The notes beneath the pieces are model-generated. The model ran no database searches. It saw only the letters and a program-made list of their open reading frames with translations, and had not been told where the DNA came from. The translations under genes were made by a program, and so were the position numbers. A stretch of 64,000 bases of DNA from Tragulus kanchil. Lineage: Eukaryota; Chordata; Mammalia; Artiodactyla; Tragulidae. The stretch is from contig JAIOJX010000004.1 in the NCBI GenBank assembly GCA_022376925.1, positions 128,737,123-128,801,122 on the forward strand, in the 5' to 3' direction. Positions 35,618-45,996 of the stretch are shown one piece after another; the first letter of the stretch is position 1; each line of letters opens with the position of its first letter.

Positions 35618-35801
35618 TGTTATTGTTCAGTCACCAAATTCAACTTTGCAACCCCATGGACTGTCAGGCTTCTCTGACCCTCACCACTTCCTGGAGTTTG
35701 CCCAAGTTCATGTCCATTGAATCCATGATGCCATCCAACTATCTCATTCTCTGTCACCCTCTTTTTCTGCCTTCCATCTTTCCCAGTATCAGGGTCTAGA
35801 T
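35618..35801 (-). mobile_element. BovB 3' end fragment, D12 second copy
   Basis: Matches 34525-34708 at an offset of 1093. Confidence 0.8.
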
Positions 35802-36679
35802 AACTCTTGTCTGTTTCAAGCAGAAAAATAACCAGTCACCTTGGAGGGTGGGGTGTGGATATTTCAATAGATCTCAGTCTTCTCTGTGGCAACATTTGAT
35901 GCCAGAAAATAATATAAAAATGCCTACAAAGTTCTAAGAGAAAGCAACAGTGTGCTTCAAAAATATCAGAACTAGGCAAGACACTGGGTAATAATAACAA
36001 CCAGATGTTTTCAAAGATGAAAAAATTATTACAATAGAGCTTTTATGAGTTTTTTCTTATTTTAATTTTTAATGCTATGAGTATATTGTTGAGATTTAAT
36101 TTATACAGAGTAAAATTAGTAAATTTTAGTGCACAGCTCAATGAATTTTGGTCAGTGTAATCATCACTCTGATTAAGATTTAGAATATTTTAGTTAACTC
36201 AGAAAATTCCCTGGCATCTCTTTCCAATAAACAACTCTGTATCCTTTTCTGATTTCTATCATCATCAATTAATTTTGCTTGTCCTAAAAAATTTATGTAA
36301 ATTAAATAATACAGTATTAATACTTTATCTAACTTCTTTAACTTAAAATAGTGTTCTTATATTTCATTCATGTTGTAGTATATGTCAGAACTTTGATTTT
36401 TAATTCTGAATAATGTACAACAGGTTTTCCATTTTAATGTTGATGAACCCTTGGGTTGTTTCCAATTTGGGGCCCTTATAGATAAAGTCGATATGAACAT
36501 TCTTGAATCAGTCTTTCATAGGACAGATACATTCCTTTCTTTTGGCAATAGAGTTAAGAATGGAAGTACTGGGTCATAGGATAGATGTATGCTTAGCTTT
36601 ATTCAAGGGTGAGAAACTGTTTTACAAAGGAGTAGAATTACTTTATACACCTACAAGAACTATATGAGAATTCTAATTG

Positions 36680-36772
36680 CTCAGCTCAGCTGGTAAAGAA
36701 TCTGCCTGCAATGCAGGAGACCCCAGTTCGATTCTTGGGTCAGGAAGATCCCTTGGAGAAGGAAACCACTAT
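36680..36772 (+). repeat. 5' half of a BOV-A2-type SINE
   Basis: Tail-less SINE head: GCTGGTAAAGAATCTGCCTGCAATGCAGGAG, B-box-like AGTTCGATTC and CAGGAAGATCCCTTGGAGAAGGAAA. It stops at 36765-36772, where L1 sequence resumes. The matching 3' half lies 65 bp further on. Confidence 0.8.
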
Positions 36773-36831
36773 CACTTATAATCATTTTGGTATCTTACTG
36801 TAGTCTTTATTTGTATTGCCCTGAGGACTAA

Positions 36832-36925
36832 TGGAGAATCCTGGGGACAGATGAAACTGGTGGCTATAGTCCATGGGGTCCCAAAGAGTTAGACATGACT
36901 AAATTAACTGAGCATGCATGCATGA
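36832..36925 (+). repeat. 3' half of a BOV-A2-type SINE
   Basis: GAGAATCCTGGGGACAGATG, GGCTATAGTCCATGGGGTCC and CAAAGAGTTAGACATGAC, ending with GCATGCATGC. TGAGGACTAATGG on the left and TGAGGACCAATGG on the right look like target-site duplications, so this half may be a separate insertion. Confidence 0.75.
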
Positions 36926-37295
36926 GGACCAATGGTGCCCAACATGTTTTCACATACTATTGGTCATTCATATATCTCCATTTGCGAGATGCCTATTCAA
37001 GTCATCTGCTTATTTTTTATTTAAATTATTTGCCCTTTTAATGGTTAATTCATAGGTGTTCTTTTACATTCAGGGTACCAGTCCTTTATCGGATATATGT
37101 TTGTGAATATTTTCTCCCAGATTGTGGCTTGGCTTTTCACATTCTTAACAATGTTTCTTGATGAACAAAAGGTTTTAATGTTGATGAATGTTTATCACTT
37201 TTTCTGTTATAACTAGTGTTTTATATATCCTGAGAAATCTTTATCTCAAGATTGTAAAAATATTCCTCTTTCTTTTAGGAAACTTCATAGTTTAA

Positions 37296-37632
37296 GGTCC
37301 ACATAGTCGAAGTTACAGTTTCTCCAGGAGTCATGTACTGAAGTGTGAGTTGGACCACAAAGAAGGCTGAGTGCCGAAGTACTGATGTTTCTGAATTGTG
37401 GTGTTGGAGAAGACACTTGAGAGTCCCTTGGAATGCAAGGAGATTAAACCAGTCAATCCTAAATGAAACCAACACTAAATATTCACTGGAAGGACTGATG
37501 CTGAAGCTGACACTCCAATACTTTGGCCACCCGATGCAAAGAGCCAACTCAATGGAAAAGCCCTGATGCTGAGAAAGATGGAAAAAAAGCTGAGCTGAGT
37601 GGGGATAGTGGTTCAAGAACATTCTTTCTTTT
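37296..37632 (+). mobile_element. BovB LINE ORF2 C-terminal fragment, divergent D13 copy
   Basis: The frame from 37345 shows TTKKAECRS, ELWCWRRHLRVPW, YSLEGLMLKLTLQYFGH and RANSMEKP, the C-terminal part of the BovB (RTE) reverse-transcriptase ORF after the catalytic core. It is cut by the D13 junction. It differs at many bases from 38412-38735, which should be the same locus. Confidence 0.85.
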
Positions 37633-37791
37633 AGGACAGATACATTCCTTTCTTTTGGCAATAGAGTTAAGAATGGAAGTACTGGGTCATAGGATAGATG
37701 TATGCTTAGCTTTATTCAAGGGTGAGAAACTGTTTTACAAAGGAGTAGAATTACTTTATACACCTACAAGAACTATATGAGAATTCTAATT

Positions 37792-38038
37792 GCTCAGCTC
37801 AGCTGGTAAAGAATCTGCCTGCAATGCAGGAGACCCCAGTTCGATTCTTGGGTCAGGAAGATCCCTTGGAGAAGGAAACCACTATCACTTATAATCATTT
37901 TGGTATCTTACTGTAGTCTTTATTTGTATTGCCCTGAGGACTAATGGAGAATCCTGGGGACAGATGAAACTGGTGGCTATAGTCCATGGGGTCCCAAAGA
38001 GTTAGACATGACTAAATTAACTGAGCATGCATGCATGA
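37792..38038 (+). repeat. split BOV-A2 halves, D13 second copy
   Basis: Matches 36680-36925, with the same 65-bp L1 spacer between the two halves. Confidence 0.78.
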
Positions 38039-38411
38039 GGACCAATGGTGCCCAACATGTTTTCACATACTATTGGTCATTCATATATCTCCATTTGCAG
38101 ATGCCTATTCAAGTCATCTGCTTATTTTTTATTTAAATTATTTGCCCTTTTAATGGTTAATTCATAGGTGTTCTTTTACATTCAGGGTACCAGTCCTTTA
38201 TCGGATATATGTTTGTGAATATTTTCTCCCAGATTGTGGCTTGGCTTTTCACATTCTTAACAATGTTTCTTGATGAACAAAAGGTTTTAATGTTGATGAA
38301 TGTTTATCACTTTTTCTGTTATAACTAGTGTTTTATATATCCTGAGAAATCTTTATCTCAAGATTGTAAAAATATTCCTCTTTCTTTTAGGAAACTTCAT
38401 AGTTTAAGGTC

Positions 38412-38884
38412 CACATAGTCGAAGTTACAGTTTCTCCAGGAGTCATGTACTGAAGTGTGAGTTGGACCACAAAGAAGGCTGAGTGCCGAAGTACTGATGT
38501 TTCTGAATTGTGGTGCTGGAGAAGATTCTTGAGAGTCCCTTGGACAGCAAGGAGATCAAGCCAGTCAATACTAAAGGAAACCAGCTCTGAATATTCATTG
38601 GAAGGACTGATGCTGAAGCTGACACTCCAATACTTTGGCCACCTGATGCAAAGAGCCAACTCAATGGAAAAGCCCCTGATGCTGAGAAAGATGGAAGGCA
38701 AAAGGAGAAGGGGGCAGCAGAGGATATGACGGTTAGATAGCATCAATGACTCAGTGGACATAAATTTGAGCAAACTTAGGGAGATAGTGGAAGACAGGGA
38801 AGCATGGCATGCTACAGTCCATGGAGTTGCAAAGAGATGAACATGACTTAGCAACTATTGAACGACATAACAACAAGAGTCAAA
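38412..38884 (+). mobile_element. BovB LINE 3' end with ORF C-terminus
   Basis: Most complete BovB end in the window. The frame 38457-38729 is open for 90 codons with TTKKAECRS, ELWCWRRFLRVPW, LMLKLTLQYFGHL and LMLRKMEGKRRRG, then a stop where intact BovB would continue. The 3' end follows with CATGGAGTTGCAAAGAGATG and a short AACAACAAG tail. It is a 5'-truncated copy inserted into the antisense L1 and cannot be active, as the catalytic core is absent. Confidence 0.88.
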
Positions 38885-39185
38885 GCTCCTTTTTTACCCC
38901 CACATAGGTATGTCCAGTTTTTTCAGCTTCATCATTTATTGAAGACTCTTTTCTTATTGAATTAACACTATTTGAAGATCTAATGGACTGTATATTGGAC
39001 TCCATATTGTCTCTTTTTTTCTTACCATATTACAGCATGTATAATAGTTGCACAAAGGCATATCTAAGTTGTAACCCCTAGAGACGGTCAAGGTGATCTT
39101 GTTTGGAAAAACAATCTTTTTACATTTAATTGTGGATTTTAAGATGAGATTAACCTGGATTTAGGGCAGGCCTTTGTTTGTTTGT

Positions 39186-39322
39186 TTGTGCTCAGCTGCT
39201 CAGTTGTGTCCTACTCTTCATGACCCCATGGACTGGAGCCTGCCAGGCTGCTCTGCCCATAGATTTTTCCAAGCAAGAATACTGGAGTGGTTTGCCATTT
39301 CCTACTCCACAGATTCTCTTCT
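39186..39322 (-). repeat. BOV-A2-type SINE, antisense
   Basis: TGCTCAGTTGTGTCCTACTC, CCCATGGACTGGAGCCTGCCAG and GAATACTGGAGTGGTTTGCC. A (TTTG)n run precedes it. Nested in the antisense L1. Confidence 0.85.
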
Positions 39323-39535
39323 CTGTTTCATTAATTTATTACTTTATTTATCTTCCCTTACATCAATTACACTGTCTTAATTATTGAACTTTTTGTAAAG
39401 TTCAAAATCTAACAGTGTAAATCCTTCAATTTTGTTTCTTTTCAGGGTATGATAGCTATTTTAAGTCTTTGCATTTCCTTTAACAGGTCAATTAAAAACC
39501 TGTCATTAATATCAGTTTGGGTCAACTTCTTCAAA

Positions 39536-39966
39536 GAAGTGTGAGTTGGACCACAAAGAAGGCTGAGTGCCGAAGTACTGATGTTTCTGAATTGTGGTGC
39601 TGGAGAAGATTCTTGAGAGTCCCTTGGACAGCAAGGAGATCAAGCCAGTCAATACTAAAGGAAACCAGCTCTGAATATTCATTGGAAGGACTGATGCTGA
39701 AGCTGACACTCCAATACTTTGGCCACCTGATGCAAAGAGCCAACTCAATGGAAAAGCCCCTGATGCTGAGAAAGATGGAAGGCAAAAGGAGAAGGGGGCA
39801 GCAGAGGATATGACGGTTAGATAGCATCAATGACTCAGTGGACATAAATTTGAGCAAACTTAGGGAGATAGTGGAAGACAGGGAAGCATGGCATGCTACA
39901 GTCCATGGAGTTGCAAAGAGATGAACATGACTTAGCAACTATTGAACGACATAACAACAAGAGTCA
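39536..39966 (+). mobile_element. BovB LINE 3' end, D14 second copy
   Basis: Matches 38452-38884 at an offset of 1084-1085, with the same open frame. The extra upstream codons of its frame (from 39517) come from the junction sequence and are not BovB. Confidence 0.88.
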
Positions 39967-40270
39967 AAGCTCCTTTTTTACCCCCACATAGGTATGTCCA
40001 GTTTTTTCAGCTTCATCATTTATTGAAGACTCTTTTTCTTATTGAATTAACACTATTTGAAGATCTAATGGACTGTATATTGGACTCCATATTGTCTCTT
40101 TTTTTCTTACCATATTACAGCATGTATAATAGTTGCACAAAGGCATATCTAAGTTGTAACCCCTAGAGACGGTCAAGGTGATCTTGTTTGGAAAAACAAT
40201 CTTTTTACATTTAATTGTGGATTTTAAGATGAGATTAACCTGGATTTAGGGCAGGCCTTTGTTTGTTTGT

Positions 40271-40407
40271 TTGTGCTCAGCTGCTCAGTTGTGTCCTACT
40301 CTTCATGACCCCATGGACTGGAGCCTGCCAGGCTGCTCTGCCCATAGATTTTTCCAAGCAAGAATACTGGAGTGGTTTGCCATTTCCTACTCCACAGATT
40401 CTCTTCT
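40271..40407 (-). repeat. BOV-A2-type SINE, D14 second copy
   Basis: Matches 39186-39322 at an offset of 1085. Confidence 0.85.
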
Positions 40408-40511
40408 CTGTTTCATTAATTTATTACTTTATTTATCTTCCCTTACATCAATTACACTGTCTTAATTATTGAACTTTTTGTAAAGTTCAAAATCTAACAG
40501 TGTAAATCCTT

Positions 40512-42805
40512 CAATTTTGTTTCTTTTCAGGGTATGATAGCTATTTTAAGTCTTTGCATTTCTACATAAATGTTAGAATCAGCTTGTCAACTTCTCCAAA
40601 ACACCTGCTGCAATTTTGATTGGAATTGCATTCAATCAATAGATCAGTTTGGGGATAATTAATCAATCTTAACACTACTGGCTGTCCCAGTTCATAGACA
40701 TAATATATCTTTCCACTTCAGCTTTTAAAAATTTTATTAACATTGTTTTTATGCTTTTCAATATATAGCTCTTTGGACGTATTTTACTAAATGTATTCCT
40801 AGGAGGACATATTTTACTAAATGTATTCCTAGGTATGTATAAATGGCATTTCCTTTAATTTTCAAGTTGTTTGTTGCAAGTAGACAGAGATGCAAATGAG
40901 TTTTGACTTTATATCCCTTGGATTTGACAAACTGAATTTTTAATTGTAGAGTGTTTTTTTCCTTCCTTTCCTTCCTCCTTTTTTACTTTTTGTAGAGTCC
41001 ATTGGATTTTCTATGTATACCAGTGTATCTGTACATTAAAATAGTTGAAAAAAAAGAAAATAGTTGATAGTTTTACATCTTCTTCCCTGTTTTTATGCCT
41101 TTTTACTTATTATTCTTGCCCTTTTCTTCTTATGTTGATTCAATCTCCTTTCAATCTTTATTGAGTCATAACTCACAATGGTGAATAGGAAATTTGAGAG
41201 TACAGATATATAGCCTTTACCTTCAATATTTCAAGAATAAGAAAAGAGCTCCATAAGATGCTAACTCAAGAGGGACTATTGTTGAGATAAGTTTTTTTTT
41301 TTTTTTATCTTTTTAGGAATTGGAAGACCTGAACTTGTTTATAACATAACAAGAAGAAACTAATAAAGAGTAATTTAGGCAGAAAAGACGGTAGACAAAA
41401 GTTCTTTAATGGTACCAAGGTTCTAGATTAGAATCATATTTTGTTGCAAAAATATACAGAATTTTACATACCAATTACTATAAGACACAAAGAATAAGAC
41501 ATATTATCCAGGTGGGGGAAGTTCCTGTTTAAGTTAAATCTATACATACTCTGTATCTTGTCATCATAAAATTGAATTGTTTATTGAAGAAGGCAAGAAG
41601 CTCTCCTGTGATTTTTCTGCTTTAACCACAAAAGTTTTATAGTTATCTCCCATGGAATGTAAAGGCCAATTTTGTTTCTTTTCAGGGTATGATCATTTAG
41701 TCCATTTCTACATAAGTTAGAATCAGCTTGTCAACTTCTCCAAAACACCTGCTGCAATTTTGATTGGAATTGCATTCAATCAATAGATCAGTTTGGGGAT
41801 AATTAATCAATCTTAACACTACTGGCTGTCCCAGTTCATAGACATAATATATCTTTCCACTTCAGCTTTTAAAAATTTTATTAACATTGTTTTTATGCTT
41901 TTCAATATATAGCTCTTTGGACGTATTTTACTAAATGTATTCCTAGGAGGACATATTTTACTAAATGTATTCCTAGGTATGTATAAATGGCATTTCCTTT
42001 AATTTTCAAGTTGTTTGTTGCAAGTAGACAGAGATGCAAATGAGTTTTGACTTTATATCCCTTGGATTTGACAAACTGAATTTTTAATTGTAGAGTGTTT
42101 TTTTCCTTCCTTTCCTTCCTCCTTTTTTACTTTTTGTAGAGTCCATTGGATTTTCTATGTATACCAGTGTATCTGTACATTAAAATAGTTGAAAAAAAAG
42201 AAAATAGTTGATAGTTTTACATCTTCTTCCCTGTTTTTATGCCTTTTTACTTATTATTCTTGCCCTTTTCTTCTTATGTTGATTCAATCTCCTTTCAATC
42301 TTTATTGAGTCATAACTCACAATGGTGAATAGGAAATTTGAGAGTACAGATATATAGCCTTTACCTTCAATATTTCAAGAATAAGAAAAGAGCTCCATAA
42401 GATGCTAACTCAAGAGGGACTATTGTTGAGATAAGTTTTTTTTTTTTTTATCTTTTTAGGAATTGGAAGACCTGAACTTGTTTATAACATAACAAGAAGA
42501 AACTAATAAAGAGTAATTTAGGCAGAAAAGACGGTAGACAAAAGTTCTTTAATGGTACCAAGGTTCTAGATTAGAATCATATTTTGTTGCAAAAATATAC
42601 AGAATTTTACATACCAATTACTATAAGACACAAAGAATAAGACATATTATCCAGGTGGGGGAAGTTCCTGTTTAAGTTAAATCTATACATACTCTGTATC
42701 TTGTCATCATAAAATTGAATTGTTTATTGAAGAAGGCAAGAAGCTCTCCTGTGATTTTTCTGCTTTAACCACAAAAGTTTTATAGTTATCTCCCATGGAA
42801 TGTAA
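40512..42805. repeat. D15: direct duplication, offset 1144-1155 bp
   Basis: Bases 40512-41666 recur at 41667-42805. The first 50 bp of copy 2 lack about 11 bases and differ around GATCATTTAGTCC. The remainder matches. Confidence 0.97.
40776..40834. repeat. 30-bp tandem duplication inside L1
   Basis: ATTTTACTAAATGTATTCCTAGG occurs twice, about 30 bp apart, with one base changed between GACGT and GACAT. The pair recurs at about 41920-41978 through D15, so it predates the artefact. Confidence 0.9.
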
Positions 42806-43090
42806 ACCTTGACTACAAAGCTATGATAACTGCAAATCTTCCTTCACATAGCTGTAGTAAAAATTATATTTGGACACTTTATGTTTATTATAAAAGTAAT
42901 TTTTGCTAGAATATGTTTGTTATAGTAAAATGGAATTTACTTTCCTAAATTATAATGTGTACACCAGCTCTGTGTTGATAGTCAGTAACTTCATGAACCC
43001 ACCACTGTATTCTCTCACTATTATCTGTATGGCAGATCTTTTTGTCCTAGTTTTCTCCTCAAAAACTTGTGTTTAAAATTGAATTTATGG
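41245..43090. other. AT-rich single-copy DNA, no gene seen
   Basis: Contains a T-run at 41291 (again at 42437) and no recognised repeat or coding content beyond D15. Confidence 0.4.
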
Positions 43091-43177
43091 TTCTAAGATA
43101 TTTGCTTTTAAATTTTATTTTTTATTGGAGTACATTTGATTTACCATGTTGTGTTAGTTTCAGGTATACAGCAAACT

Positions 43178-43180
43178 GAC

Positions 43181-43219
<39 letters not shown>

Positions 43220-43243
43220 TAGATATACACACACACACATACA
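43178..43243. repeat. (TAGA)n / (AC)n compound microsatellite
   Basis: About ten TAGA units at 43178-43217, then TATAGATATAC, then ACACACACACAC. Confidence 0.95.
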
Positions 43244-43247
43244 TTAG

Positions 43248-43457
43248 AGTGAAAACGCTAGTCACTTAGTTGTGTCTGACTTTTTGTGATTCCCATGGAC
43301 TGTAGCCCCCAAGGCTCCTCTGTCCATGGAATTCCCCAGGCAAGAATACTGGAGTGGGTTGCCAGTCCCTTCTCCAGGGATCTCCCTAACCCAGGGATTG
43401 AACTTAGGTCTCCCATATTGCAGATTCTTTATCATTTGAGCCACCATGGGAGCCCTA
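43248..43457 (-). repeat. BOV-A2 SINE, antisense, near full length
   Basis: CTAGTCACTTAGTTGTGTCTGAC, CATGGACTGTAGCCCCCAAGG, GAATACTGGAGTGGGTTGCC, CCAGGGATTGAAC and GAGCCACCATGGGAGCCC, the antisense of the SINE start. Confidence 0.9.
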
Positions 43458-43665
43458 TATAATATACATATATATATTCAGATAGCTATATAGTTATTCA
43501 GATTCTTTTCCATTATTGGTGATTGTAAAATACTGAATATAGTTCTCTGTGGTAACATTTGCTTCTAAACACCATATGAAACTTTTCTTCCCCTTTCTCT
43601 CCTCAAGAGAGCAGTTTTCGTAGAGCAATGGGGATCACTGCTGATCCGACTGAAAGGGATTAGGG

Positions 43666-45996
43666 AGAAAACAGCAGTGAAGACTTGGAGGCAGACAATT
43701 AGCCTCCACTTTAAAATGTTGGGGGTAAATGATAGGGCATGGAGATAAGATGCAAACTCAAGAGAGTGGAAAGTTAAGATAAAAAATGATGTTTAGATGG
43801 GACGGCCTGCACTTGTGTGTAAGACAAGGAGCAGGAGCCTGTGCAGAATGAGTAATTGAAAACTCATGAAAGAGGAAATAAGAGTAATGAAACAAATCCT
43901 GGAAAATCTAGGAAATGATGGGGGACCAAGGATCTGTGGAATGAGTCTGAATTTTGGAGGGAGAAGGAGACTTCTTCCTCCGTTGGGGGGGGGAAGAAGG
44001 AGCAAATAGTGAAAATTTCCATATGAGCATGAAAGTGCATGGTGAGATACTTGTAATATTCCATGAGGAGCCAAGGGCAGAGAACTGAGTATAAGAGCCA
44101 GAGGAAAATGGAGAGTGTTTAGACATTGCTCAGAGGAGAATGCCATGGAGAAGTCTTGAGTTGAATAAAGTAATTATTGAGCAGCAGTGTGGCTACAAAT
44201 GAAACACCAGTGTTTTCAGTTAACAAAGTTCCTTGCATTTCTCTAGCTATATGTGGGAGCAGAGAATCTTTAACAGTGGTTGACATATTAGGGGCACTAG
44301 TCTTACCAGGAAGCTACAGAGCTTTTGGACAGACCCAAGAAGAAAACAGGACCACACAGAATCGAAATGATGGAGCTCAGAGGGACACCTGAGAGACGTA
44401 GGGCCCACTTGTCAGCCTCCAAGCAGGAGGATGGCTGGACGACCCACTGGCTCTACTTGACAGTAAGACTGTGTCCCCTATGACCTTGAAAATGAGAGAA
44501 ATGGAATCATCTCTAACATTTAAAATTTTTAAATCAATATACAATAGATCAGAACAGAAATACACATTGCCACCTTCATAGAGGGTCTACCAGGCCTTCA
44601 AGAGCAGATGGTGTGATCTGACTAATTATACTAACATATCTAAAGAAAGTGTCAACCAGTCTAAGAAACAGAGGAAAGAAGATCACTGTCCAAAGAGAAA
44701 GGGAACCTTGGCCAGTGGACTTCAAGTTTTCCGGTTCCATCAGTAAGATCATTCCTAAAACAAAGAGAGGAGTGACAGGTTGACTTGACCTCCTGTCAAT
44801 CATCTGATTTTGTGCTGACCTAGAAAACAGCAGTGAAGACTTGGAGGCAGACAATTAGCCTCCACTTTAAAATGTTGGGGGTAAATGATAGGGCATGGAG
44901 ATAAGATGCAAACTCAAGAGAGTGGAAAGTTAAGATAAAAAATGATGTTTAGATGGGACGGCCTGCACTTGTGTGTAAGACAAGGAGCAGGAGCCTGTGC
45001 AGAATGAGTAATTGAAAACTCATGAAAGAGGAAATAAGAGTAATGAAACAAATCCTGGAAAATCTAGGAAATGATGGGGGACCAAGGATCTGTGGAATGA
45101 GTCTGAATTTTGGAGGGAGAAGGAGACTTCTTCCTCCGTTGGGGGCGGGGGGGAAGAAGGAGCAAATAGTGAAAATTTCCATATGAGCATGAAAGTGCAT
45201 GGTGAGATACTTGTAATATTCCATGAGGAGCCAAGGGCAGAGAACTGAGTATAAGAGCCAGAGGAAAATGGAGAGTGTTTAGACATTGCTCAGAGGAGAA
45301 TGCCATGGAGAAGTCTTGAGTTGAATAAAGTAATTATTGAGCAGCAGTGTGGCTACAAATGAAACACCAGTGTTTTCAGTTAACAAAGTTCCTTGCATTT
45401 CTCTAGCTATATGTGGGAGCAGAGAATCTTTAACAGTGGTTGACATATTAGGGGCACTAGTCTTACCAGGAAGCTACAGAGCTTTTGGACAGACCCAAGA
45501 AGAAAACAGGACCACACAGAATCGAAATGATGGAGCTCAGAGGGACACCTGAGAGACGTAGGGCCCACTTGTCAGCCTCCAAGCAGGAGGATGGCTGGAC
45601 GACCCACTGGCTCTACTTGACAGTAAGACTGTGTCCCCTATGACCTTGAAAATGAGAGAAATGGAATCATCTCTAACATTTAAAATTTTTAAATCAATAT
45701 ACAATAGATCAGAACAGAAATACACATTGCCACCTTCATAGAGGGTCTACCAGGCCTTCAAGAGCAGATGGTGTGATCTGACTAATTATACTAACATATC
45801 TAAAGAAAGTGTCAACCAGTCTAAGAAACAGAGGAAAGAAGATCACTGTCCAAAGAGAAAGGGAACCTTGGCCAGTGGACTTCAAGTTTTCCGGTTCCAT
45901 CAGTAAGATCATTCCTAAAACAAAGAGAGGAGTGACAGGTTGACTTGACCTCCTGTCAATCAATGGCTCAATCATCTGATTTTGTGCTGACCTAGA
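43666..45996. repeat. D16: direct duplication, offset 1156-1160 bp
   Basis: Bases 43666-44821 recur at 44822-45996. The G-run at 43985-43993 reads differently at 45141-45152. Copy 1 lacks the eight-base ATGGCTCA segment near its end. Otherwise the copies match. Confidence 0.97.

Larger units (their letters stand above)
34112..36290. repeat. D12: direct duplication, offset 1093 bp
   Basis: Bases 34112-35204 recur at 35205 onward. The final 80 bp of copy 1 (35141-35204) are an error-rich version of 36231-36290, with a T-run and several losses. Confidence 0.97.
36520..38735. repeat. D13: direct duplication, offset 1112-1113 bp
   Basis: Bases 36520-37632 recur from 37633. Copy 1 has an extra G near 36985. 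In its last 220 bp, where it enters the BovB fragment, copy 1 differs from copy 2 at many scattered positions (for example 37408-37480 against 38518-38592), far above the rate elsewhere. Confidence 0.96.
38452..40605. repeat. D14: direct duplication, offset 1084-1085 bp
   Basis: Bases 38452-39535 recur at 39536 onward. The last 55 bp of copy 1 (39476-39535) are a garbled form of 40561-40605: both end in a GTCAACTTCT segment, but with a different path to it. Copy 2 has one extra T near 40035. Confidence 0.96.
36055..41240 (-). mobile_element. old LINE-1 3' region, antisense, with nested insertions
   Basis: Successive blocks follow the ancient L1 3' region in antisense order: ATGTTGATGAACCCTTGGGTTG (36437), GAGTAGAATTACTTTATACACC (36631), GTTTTCACATACTATTGGTC (36945), TTATCGGATATATGTTTGTG (37087), CAGTTTTTTCAGCTTCATC (38915) and GCTGCAATTTTGATTGGAATTGC (40609). 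SINE segments (36680-36925), a BovB end (37296-38884) and a BOV-A2 (39186) interrupt it, and D13-D15 inflate its apparent length. The 3' tip also appears at 34962 through D12. No intact frame remains. Confidence 0.75.
43095..43565. repeat. L1-derived segment split by microsatellite and SINE
   Basis: TTTTATTGGAGTACATTTGATTTACCATGTTG with TTAGTTTCAGGTATACAGC on the left, and TTCTTTTCCATTATTGGTG with ATACTGAATATAGTTC on the right, form a segment common in artiodactyl L1 sequence. Its related copy at 55150 is likewise split by microsatellites and an antisense SINE. Confidence 0.55.

Noticed and set aside
38387..38854. 155-codon minus-strand frame
   Set aside because: It is the antisense of the BovB 3' end; the real coding direction there is plus.
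43793..44146. 117-codon minus-strand frame, partly repeated at 45064
   Set aside because: It changes frame between D16 copies at a G-run and has no recognised protein content.
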